From Labrys okinawensis (lineage in GTDB: Bacteria; Pseudomonadota; Alphaproteobacteria; Rhizobiales; Labraceae), in contig NZ_PUEJ01000004.1 of NCBI RefSeq assembly GCF_002982075.1, positions 248,001 through 312,000 of the forward strand: a stretch of DNA of 64,000 bases. The letters run 5' to 3'. The translations under genes were made by a program, and so were the position numbers. Of this stretch, positions 57,834 to 64,000 are shown one piece after another (position 1 is the first letter of the stretch; each line of letters opens with the position of its first letter). The notes under the pieces were generated by a model that saw only the letters and a list, made by a program, of their open reading frames with translations, made no database searches and was not told the DNA's origin.

Positions 57834-59891
57834 ATGACGCAGAACACTCCAAACGGCAGACGATCCAGCGGGCCGCGCTGCATCGCCCTGGTCGGCCCGT
57901 TCCAAAGCGGCAAGACGACCCTTCTGGAAGCCATCCTCGCACGCATGGGCGCCCTGCAGCGCCAGGGCACCGTGGCGGCCGGCTCCACCATCGGTGACGC
58001 CAGCGCCGAGGCGCGTGCCCACGCCATGAGCGTGGAGGCCAATATCGCCTCCGTGGATTTCATGGGCGAGACCTATACTTTCATCGATTGCCCCGGCTCG
58101 ATCGAATTCCTGGCCGAGATGCGCCCCGTGCTGCCGGCGGTCGACGCCGCCGTGGTGGTTTGCGAGGCCGACGAGAAGAAGGTTCCGGCCCTCCAGCTGA
58201 TCCTGCGTGAACTCGAAGACCAGAAGATTCCGCGCTTTCTCTTCCTCAACAAGATCGACAATGCGCACCAGAGCGTGCGCGAAGCCCTGCCGCTGCTGCA
58301 GCCGGCCTCCCGGCTGCCGCTGCTGCTGCGCCAGATCCCGATCTGGAAGAACGGCGTTGCCGTCGGCTATGTCGACCTCGCGCTCGAGCGCGCCTTCATC
58401 TACCAGGAGCATGCCGCCTCGCAGGTGGTCGAGATTCCGCCCGACGAGCGCGACGAAAGCAAGGATGCGCGCTATTCGATGCTGGAACGCCTGTCGGATC
58501 ACGACGACGCGCTGATGGAACAGCTCCTCGAGGAGGTCGAGCCGCCCCGCGACCGGGTGTTCGACGACCTCGCCCATGAGCTGCGCGACGGCCTGGCCGT
58601 GCCGGTGCTGATGGGCTCGGCGGCCAACGGCAACGGCATGCTGCGCCTGATGAAGGCTTTGCGCCACGAGGCGCCCTGCATCAAGGAAACCGCCAGCCGC
58701 CTGGGCGTGACGCCCGGCTCGGAGCCTGTCGGTTATGTGATGAAGACCTTCCATACCGCCCATGCCGGCAAGCTTTCGCTCACCCGCGTGCTGAGCGGCG
58801 CCTTCCAGGAAGGCATGACGGTGACGACGTCCTCCGGCGAGACCGGCCGCATCGCCGGCTGTGCCCGCCTGCTGGGCCAGACCACCCAGAAGACGACGCA
58901 GGCCCAGGCCGGCGATACCGTCGCGTTCGGCAAGGTCGATGCCGCCCACACCGGCGACATGCTCGCCGTCGGCAAGGCCGTGCCCCGGCCGGCCGAGATC
59001 GAGGCGCCCCAGCCGGTGATGTCGCTGGCCGTCCGGGCCCGCGACCGCAAGGACGACGTCAAGCTCTCGGCCGCCCTGCAGCGCCTGACCGATGAGGATC
59101 GGGCGCTCGCCATGGAACAGAATGCCGAACTCGGCGATACCATCCTGCGGGGCCAGGGGGAGATGCATCTGCGCGTGGCGGTGGAGAAGCTCGCCTCGAA
59201 ATTCGGCGTCGCCGTCGATTCCAGCCAGCCGCAGATCGGCTATCGCGAGACCATCCGCAAGCCGGTGACGGGCGTGCGCGGGCGCCACAAGAAGCAGTCC
59301 GGCGGGCATGGCCAGTTCGGCGACGTGGTGATCGACGTCGCCCCCCTGCCGCGCGGCGAGGGCTTCGCCTTCATCGACAAGATCACCGGCGGCGTGGTGC
59401 CGCGCAACTACATTCCCTCCGTCGAGGAGGGCGTGAAGCAATATCTCAAGCGGGGCCCGCTCGGCTTCCCGGTGGTGGATGTCGGCGTGTCGCTGACGGA
59501 CGGCTCCTACCACACGGTGGATTCCTCCGACATGGCCTTCCAGACCGCGGCGCGCATCGGGATGAGCGAGGCCATGCCGCAATGCAGTCCCGTGCTGCTG
59601 GAGCCGGTGCTGGCGGTCGAGATCTCGGTGCCCTCGGATGCCACGGCCAAGGCCAACGCCATCGTCTCCTCCCGGCGTGGCCAGATCCTCGGCTTCGACG
59701 CCCGCGAGGGCTGGGAAGGCTGGGATGTGGTGCAGGCCTTGATCCCGGAGGCGGAGATCACCGATTTGATCATCGAGCTGCGCTCGGCAACGGCGGGCGT
59801 CGGCACCTTCCGGTCTCGGTTCGACCATCTGGCCGAACTGTCCGGGCGGCAGGCCGACACCATCGTGGCGTCGAGGCAGGCGGCACAGTAG
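57834..59891 (+). CDS. Elongation factor G-like translational GTPase (EF-G2 type)
   Basis: 685 residues with all five EF-G domains. P-loop is GPFQSGKTT at 21-29; NKID lies at 139-142. The switch elements depart from EF-G: DTPGH is DCPGS at 85-89, so the catalytic histidine is a serine, and the RGITI of switch I is replaced by a stretch reading AHAMSVEANIASVDF. Domain IV and V are well kept (GRHKKQSGGHGQFGDVVIDV, YIPSVEEGVKQYLKRG, RGQILGFDAREGWEGWD). The family is known as EF-G2 or EF-G-like and is an extra copy in many bacteria. The ATG has AGGGAC upstream. Followed by trhO. Confidence 0.92.
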   Translation: MTQNTPNGRRSSGPRCIALVGPFQSGKTTLLEAILARMGALQRQGTVAAGSTIGDASAEARAHAMSVEANIASVDFMGETYTFIDCPGSIEFLAEMRPVLPAVDAAVVVCEADEKKVPALQLILRELEDQKIPRFLFLNKIDNAHQSVREALPLLQPASRLPLLLRQIPIWKNGVAVGYVDLALERAFIYQEHAASQVVEIPPDERDESKDARYSMLERLSDHDDALMEQLLEEVEPPRDRVFDDLAHELRDGLAVPVLMGSAANGNGMLRLMKALRHEAPCIKETASRLGVTPGSEPVGYVMKTFHTAHAGKLSLTRVLSGAFQEGMTVTTSSGETGRIAGCARLLGQTTQKTTQAQAGDTVAFGKVDAAHTGDMLAVGKAVPRPAEIEAPQPVMSLAVRARDRKDDVKLSAALQRLTDEDRALAMEQNAELGDTILRGQGEMHLRVAVEKLASKFGVAVDSSQPQIGYRETIRKPVTGVRGRHKKQSGGHGQFGDVVIDVAPLPRGEGFAFIDKITGGVVPRNYIPSVEEGVKQYLKRGPLGFPVVDVGVSLTDGSYHTVDSSDMAFQTAARIGMSEAMPQCSPVLLEPVLAVEISVPSDATAKANAIVSSRRGQILGFDAREGWEGWDVVQALIPEAEITDLIIELRSATAGVGTFRSRFDHLAELSGRQADTIVASRQAAQ

Positions 59892-59941
59892 GGTCCCGGG
59901 GGAAATTTGCCCACCGCCTCCAATGGCGCTAAAGAGCGGCG

Positions 59942-60877
59942 ATGCCGACCATCGAAATTGCCGCCTTCTATCATTTTGCCCCGCTGCCCGGCTTCGCGGA
60001 GCTCCGCGAGCCGCTGGCCAAGCTCGCCTGTTCGCTCGGCATCAAGGGCATCATCCTGCTGGCGCATGAGGGCATCAACGGCACGGTGGCCGGCACGCCA
60101 GAGGCGATGGCGGTCTTCCATCCACGCCTGCGCGCGATCACCGGCCTCGATGCCATCGAGCACAAGACCTCCTTTGCCGAGGAGATGCCCTTCCTGCGCA
60201 TGAAGGTCCGGCTGAAGGAAGAGATCGTCACCATCGGCGACAAGAGCGTCGACCCGCTGGAACGGGTCGGCACCTATGTCGAGCCCAGGGACTGGAACGC
60301 CCTGATTTCCGATCCGGACGTGCTGGTCATCGACACGCGCAACGATTTCGAGGTGCGCATCGGCAGCTTCAAGGGCGCGCTCGATCCGAAGACCGAGAGC
60401 TTCGGCGACTTCCCCGCTTATGTCAGGGACAATCTCGATCCCGCCAGGCACAAAAAGGTGGCGATGTTCTGCACCGGGGGCATACGCTGCGAGAAGGCGA
60501 CCAGCCTGATGCTGCGCGAGGGCTTCGAGGAGGTCTATCACCTCAAGGGCGGGGTACTGCGCTATCTGGAGGAGATCCCGCCGGCCGAGAGCCTGTGGGA
60601 GGGCGCCTGCTTCGTCTTCGACAAGCGCGTCGCCGTCGGCCATGGCCTGAAAGTCGAGGATTTCACGCTCTGCCACGGCTGCCTGTCGCCCCTTTCGGCA
60701 ACGGACCGGCAATCGCCGGACTATGAGGAGGGCGTGAGCTGCCCCTATTGCGCCGCCACCCTCACCGAGACGCAGAAAGCCTCCTCGCGCGAGCGCCATC
60801 GCCAGGAGACGCTCGCCCGCCGGCGCGGCCATGCCCATCTCGGCCCGCGCCTTGCCACGGCGGTCGAAGAAAGCTGA
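59942..60877 (+). CDS. trhO: Rhodanese-type tRNA uridine(34) hydroxylase TrhO
   Basis: 311 residues. The N-terminal acylphosphatase-like part ([30 protein letters not shown]) and the rhodanese domain with the active cysteine in [15 protein letters not shown] match TrhO (formerly YceA), which hydroxylates uridine 34 of tRNA to 5-hydroxyuridine. A C-terminal zinc-ribbon with CHGC and CPYC and a basic tail is also as in the family. It follows the EF-G-like gene by 50 bases in the same direction and is probably cotranscribed. Confidence 0.95.
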   Translation: MPTIEIAAFYHFAPLPGFAELREPLAKLACSLGIKGIILLAHEGINGTVAGTPEAMAVFHPRLRAITGLDAIEHKTSFAEEMPFLRMKVRLKEEIVTIGDKSVDPLERVGTYVEPRDWNALISDPDVLVIDTRNDFEVRIGSFKGALDPKTESFGDFPAYVRDNLDPARHKKVAMFCTGGIRCEKATSLMLREGFEEVYHLKGGVLRYLEEIPPAESLWEGACFVFDKRVAVGHGLKVEDFTLCHGCLSPLSATDRQSPDYEEGVSCPYCAATLTETQKASSRERHRQETLARRRGHAHLGPRLATAVEES

Positions 60878-60931
60878 AAAGCACCGTCGTGCCAATGAGA
60901 TGACGGTGCCTCATGCGCCGGTTCGGGATGG

Positions 60932-60981
60932 CAGTCACCCCACCCCGATGCTTCGCATCGCCCCTCTCCCTCCAGGGGAGG
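60932..60981. repeat. Dispersed palindromic element, second copy
   Basis: GTCACCCCACCCCG, then hairpins GATGCTTCGCATC and CCCTC..GAGGG, then GGGTAAA. It shares block order and most bases with the right half of 53799-53850. Confidence 0.6.
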
Positions 60982-61018
60982 GTAAAGAGAAAACTCTGTG
61001 TGCAATTGCGAGAAGACC

Positions 61019-61723
61019 ATGTCTGACAAAGCCCTCGTCCTGTTCTCGGCCGGTCAGGATTCCACCACCTGCCTCGCCTGGGCGCTCGAGCGTTTCGACA
61101 GCGTGGAGACGGTGGGCTTCGACTATGGCCAGCGCCATGGCGTGGAGCTGGCCATGCGTCCGGTGGTTCTAGCCGCCCTGCGCGAAGCCTTTCCGGCCTG
61201 GGCGGGGCGCCTGGGGGAGGACCATCTCGTCGACCTCGGCATACTTGGCCGCATCAGCGAAACCTCCCTGACCCGCGACGTCGAGATCACCATGCAGGAG
61301 AATGGCCTGCCCAACAGCTTCGTGCCCGGGCGCAACCTGCTCTTCCTGACCTTCGCCGCCACCCTCGCCTATCGGCGCGGCGCCCGCCATCTCGTCACCG
61401 GCGTGTGCGAGACCGATTTCTCCGGCTATCCCGATTGCCGCGACGACACCATGAAGGCCATGCAGCTGGCGCTCAATCTCGGCATGGAGAGCCGTTTCGT
61501 CATCCACACGCCGCTGATGTGGATCGACAAGGCGCAGACCTGGGCGCTGGCACGGGAGCTCGGCGGCGAGCTTCTGGTGGATCTCGTCCGCGAACACACC
61601 CACACCTGCTACAATGGCGATCGCAGCCACCGGCACGACTGGGGTTATGGCTGCGGCACCTGCCCCGCCTGCGAGCTGAGGTCCAGCGGCTACCGGCGCT
61701 TCGTGGCCGAGAGCGCTTCTTGA
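61019..61723 (+). CDS. queC: 7-cyano-7-deazaguanine synthase
   Basis: 234 residues. QueC makes preQ0 from carboxydeazaguanine for queuosine at tRNA position 34. The PP-loop is [28 protein letters not shown] follows, [20 protein letters not shown] is the family block, and the zinc cysteines are in [10 protein letters not shown] and [16 protein letters not shown]. No queD or queE is adjacent. It lies 142 bases after trhO with a palindromic repeat between, so the two may not share a transcript. Confidence 0.97.
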   Translation: MSDKALVLFSAGQDSTTCLAWALERFDSVETVGFDYGQRHGVELAMRPVVLAALREAFPAWAGRLGEDHLVDLGILGRISETSLTRDVEITMQENGLPNSFVPGRNLLFLTFAATLAYRRGARHLVTGVCETDFSGYPDCRDDTMKAMQLALNLGMESRFVIHTPLMWIDKAQTWALARELGGELLVDLVREHTHTCYNGDRSHRHDWGYGCGTCPACELRSSGYRRFVAESAS

Positions 61724-61784
61724 TGCGAGCATCCGGGCGGCCGCAGGCGCAAGGATAAGGGTTGGGCAAGATGATTGACCCGCG

Positions 61785-61871
61785 CGTCATTGCGAGCGCA
61801 GCGAAGCAATCCATGAGCCACGGACACCGCGTTTTCCATCTCTGGATTGCTTCGCTGCGCTCGCAATGACG
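61785..61871. repeat. 29-base perfect inverted repeat
   Basis: The arm at 61785-61813 (CGTCATTGCGAGCGCAGCGA and nine more) is the exact inverse of 61843-61871. The 29-base spacer is unremarkable. This element type, with the core ATTGCGAGCGCAGCGAAGCA, is widely dispersed in Hyphomicrobiales genomes. Confidence 0.8.
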
Positions 61872-61957
61872 GTGCTTGATCGGTCAAGCAATCAATATCG
61901 TTGGTATGACGCCGCGTTCTCGACCTCATCGTATCGCCTGCGGCCAGCCGCCCGCCC

Positions 61958-62641
61958 TCATTTGCTGCCGGGCGGGACCTGGAAATAGCTGCCGTCGGCG
62001 GAGCCGTTCATGCCGCAATAGCCCACCCTGCGCTCGGTCGCACCGGCCGGAAACACCGTCTCGGCCTTGAGGCTGGCGCCCTCGCGGGTCAGCTTGAGGG
62101 TCGACGTTTCGTCCTCCTGCCTGACCTCGAGCACGCCGCCGGCCTCCCGCCCGCTGCCGGAGACCTCGCAAACCCAGCGTCCCATCACCGGCTCGACGAC
62201 AGTGCCCGAAACGCTCAGGCTGCCGTCCGCCTTGGCCTCGATCTCGAGTCCGCCGGCGACGTTGCGCCAATTGCCGGCAAAGCCGCCCGCGGGCTTGACG
62301 CGGACGCCCTCGAGAAAGCCCGAGCGTTCCGCCAGGCGCTCCTTCAGGGTGCGAAAGGCGCCGTCCCCCTCCTTGCCGGCGCCCGCCTCGTCGCGGGCAC
62401 CGACGAACCAGCGCTGATCGGCGGCAAGCGCCGCGGCGGCCCGGGGGTCGAGGGCCTTGCGCAAGCGATCATAGGCCGCGGCGATCGCCGCGTCGGCCTT
62501 CGACAAAACGGGACTGGCGCAGATCGCCTTCTCCACCTCGCTCGCGGCTTTGCGGCAGTCGAAGGAGGGCTTGCCGGCCGCCAAAGCGATGGCGGGCAGG
62601 AGGCAGGCAACGGCAAGGCCGGCCAGGTTGCGTGCGATCAT
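61958..62641 (-). CDS. Secreted protein with lysozyme-inhibitor LprI-like domain
   Basis: 227 residues. Signal peptide (LAGLAVACLLPAIALAAG), then the LprI domain: SFDCRKAASEVEKAICASPV, AAAYDRLRKAL, ALAADQRWFVGARDE, with conserved cysteines. Its second half is a beta-rich region of unknown family (GRWVCEVSGSG, GYCGMNGSADGSYF). LprI-like proteins can inhibit lysozyme or have other periplasmic roles. Start overlaps the stop of the upstream gene as ATGA, so they form an operon. Confidence 0.8.
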   Translation of the reverse strand: MIARNLAGLAVACLLPAIALAAGKPSFDCRKAASEVEKAICASPVLSKADAAIAAAYDRLRKALDPRAAAALAADQRWFVGARDEAGAGKEGDGAFRTLKERLAERSGFLEGVRVKPAGGFAGNWRNVAGGLEIEAKADGSLSVSGTVVEPVMGRWVCEVSGSGREAGGVLEVRQEDETSTLKLTREGASLKAETVFPAGATERRVGYCGMNGSADGSYFQVPPGSK

Positions 62642-63492
62642 GGCTGCTTCCCGGTCTCGATGAGGGAGAACAGATCCTTCTCGATATCGCCGTCCTCGCT
62701 GCGCGGCTTGACGCCGCCGACCGGGCGGTAATGGCCATTGTCATAGACCAGCTTGAACCCTGCCGGCTTGCCGGGCCGCTTATCGGCGCGACACTCGCCG
62801 GCAACCGTCTTCCAGGTTTCGCGGGTGAGGCTCTGCTCCACCGCGAGGTCGCGATAGCCCGCCCCGGCCTTCGGACCGAGCTTGACGGTGCGCGTCAGCG
62901 TGGTGGATTCGCCCTCGCACTCGCCGTTGTTCTCGCCATTGCTCCGCTCGACGATCAGCCCGTCCAGCACGCGCTCGATGCGCCCCTTGTCGAAGACATA
63001 CATCCACAACGCCTGCTCGCCATAGGGATTGAGGCGCGAACTGCCGGATTGCGAGGTGCGCAGGCCGAAGGCGCGCAGCCCGTCGCCGACGTCGTAGCGG
63101 GCGGTATCGAGGCTCATCGAGCCGAACCGGATGGCGTCCGAGAACGCCATGCCCTTCTCCAGCCGCCGCGCGACGGGCTTGCCGGTGGCGACATCGGCGA
63201 TGATGATCTCGACATCGCCCTTGTTCTCGCCCTCGGTCGGCGGCTCGGCCTCGATCAGCGGCACCGCCGCCAGCATCAGCTCGGGGCGGTAGGGCCAGGC
63301 CTTGCAGACCACATCGTCGGGATTGATCGCGCGATCATAGGCACCGCCCTTGACCAGCAGGCCGTTGTCGCTTTGCTGCGCGTCGGGATAGGCCTGCTTC
63401 AGCAGGGCGTCGGTGATGTCGCAATCGGCCAGGGCCTTGCCCGGCAGCATCAGGGCCAGGACAGCGGCGCCGAGGGCAAGCTGAAGCTTCAT
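62638..63492 (-). CDS. Secreted hypothetical protein, 284 residues
   Basis: A signal peptide (MKLQLALGAAVLALMLPGKA) followed by about 260 residues that are not recognised. Segments with CDITDALLKQAYPDAQQSDN and GYRDLAVEQSLTRETWK suggest a soluble periplasmic protein with cysteines that may form disulfides. The ATG at 63492 begins the signal peptide; the frame extends to 63552. It is translationally coupled to the LprI-like gene downstream, so the two may act together. Confidence 0.75.
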   Translation of the reverse strand: MKLQLALGAAVLALMLPGKALADCDITDALLKQAYPDAQQSDNGLLVKGGAYDRAINPDDVVCKAWPYRPELMLAAVPLIEAEPPTEGENKGDVEIIIADVATGKPVARRLEKGMAFSDAIRFGSMSLDTARYDVGDGLRAFGLRTSQSGSSRLNPYGEQALWMYVFDKGRIERVLDGLIVERSNGENNGECEGESTTLTRTVKLGPKAGAGYRDLAVEQSLTRETWKTVAGECRADKRPGKPAGFKLVYDNGHYRPVGGVKPRSEDGDIEKDLFSLIETGKQP

Positions 63493-63650
63493 GTCGCGGT
63501 GATTCCATTCCAGGGACGCTCCGATATCTAGCACGAGCCGGAGCCGGGACAATCTCCTGCACCGTTTGGTCCGCGGCCACAGTTTCGACGGATACAGGGG
63601 ACTCGCCGCCGGCGATTGCCTGGCCGTCGCGGCCCCGATAGGTTCGGCCC

Positions 63651-64000
63651 ATGCCTCTCGACACCGATAGCCTGCGGGCCTTGCTGAGCCGCCGTTTCGA
63701 CACCCTCTATGCCACCGACGACCGGGGACGCCTGCTGCATAGCAATGAGTGGGATTCCCGTCCGGCGCCCCGCTTCCATCTCATGCGCACGCCGGCCGGG
63801 CCGCTGTTTCGCTGCCGCGCCGACATGCCGGATGCCCTGGTCGCCCGCCTCGGCGAGCTCTGCCGCGACGAGATGCTAGGCGAGGTGCCGCAGCAACCGC
63901 CGGCCCGGCAGCAGGCCTATCTCGACCTGCTCGGCCACCAGGCACCGGTGACGCAGATCTGGTCCGGACCGGTCTACCGGGCAGATGCCGCCCTGCCGCC
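63651..64000 (+). CDS. Probable GNAT-family N-acetyltransferase, 3' end outside window
   Basis: The ATG opens a frame that remains open to the end of the window (116 codons). It reads MPLDTDSLRALLSRRFDTLY, then TDDRGRLLHSNEWDSRPAPR and FHLMRTPAGPLFRCRADMPD, resembling the N-terminal domain that precedes GNAT acetyltransferases in some proteobacteria. The catalytic part would lie beyond the window, so the assignment is tentative. Confidence 0.5.
   Translation, partial: MPLDTDSLRALLSRRFDTLYATDDRGRLLHSNEWDSRPAPRFHLMRTPAGPLFRCRADMPDALVARLGELCRDEMLGEVPQQPPARQQAYLDLLGHQAPVTQIWSGPVYRADAALP

Noticed and set aside
57789..59828. 679-codon minus-strand frame opposite the EF-G-like gene
   Set aside because: Antisense of a conserved GTPase, without recognisable domains.
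61785..61871. Possible tRNA or terminator in the inverted repeat
   Set aside because: The arms are too long and exact for a terminator and no cloverleaf can be drawn; it matches a dispersed repeat type.

Overview
The window is high-GC chromosomal DNA with the gene content of an alphaproteobacterium. I place it in the order Hyphomicrobiales (Rhizobiales), species not resolved. The strongest reason is an LsrB/VtlR-type LysR regulator next to trxB, together with an HWE-family histidine kinase, an ECF42-type sigma factor with its DGPF partner, many sugar and peptide ABC components and short dispersed palindromic repeats. I saw no rRNA, tRNA, CRISPR array, intact insertion sequence or prophage. 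Most of the window is ordinary accessory chromosome, with several decayed loci.

Layout. 1-1.9 kb: end of a carbohydrate-uptake operon (sugar isomerase/epimerase, MalK/UgpC-type ATPase). 2-12.5 kb: small regulatory and stress genes (TetR, Sel1-repeat protein, DGPF protein plus ECF42 sigma factor, divergent SDR/LysR pair, AlkB-like dioxygenase, DUF72, WYL regulator, a frameshifted LysE exporter, TetR). 12.6-17 kb: rhomboid protease, DEAD-box RNA helicase, a lipoprotein. 17.2-19 kb: a decayed vapBC locus and a stand-alone divergent EF-Tu paralogue. 19.3-24.3 kb: a ribose/xylose-type ABC operon (ATPase, permease, binding protein) divergent from a GntR-like regulator with two predicted DNA-binding domains. 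24.3-31.6 kb: EamA transporter, phosphoesterase, DapA-family aldolase, MFS carrier, small ATPase, orphan peptide-binding protein. 31.8-36.9 kb: a CheB-CheR-PAS-HWE kinase with a single-domain response regulator, divergent from a stand-alone CheB. 36.9-47.8 kb: Ca2+/H+ antiporter, an unusual two-winged-helix regulator, a 1.2-kilo-residue autotransporter adhesin, SDR, 2OG-Fe(II) oxygenase, DUF1127, a CadC-like TPR regulator and a GFA protein. 48.8-52.4 kb: lsrB, trxB, an ELM1-family gene and an RlpA-like protein. 52.5-57.7 kb: MarR with its operator and a truncated monooxygenase, a zinc protease, aspartate aminotransferase, epimerase. 57.8-61.7 kb: an EF-G-like GTPase, trhO and queC, all in one direction and all concerned with translation. 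62-64 kb: two secreted proteins and the start of a probable GNAT gene.

The most interesting points are two translational GTPase paralogues with altered switch elements (EF-Tu-like and EF-G-like), one behind a leader that can fold two mutually exclusive ways; a one-base slip in a G6 run that separates the catalytic serine of the CheB domain from its giant kinase; a vapBC remnant in which a deletion fused antitoxin to toxin in frame; and two families of 100-bp palindromic repeats, copies of which supply the stop codons of flanking genes.
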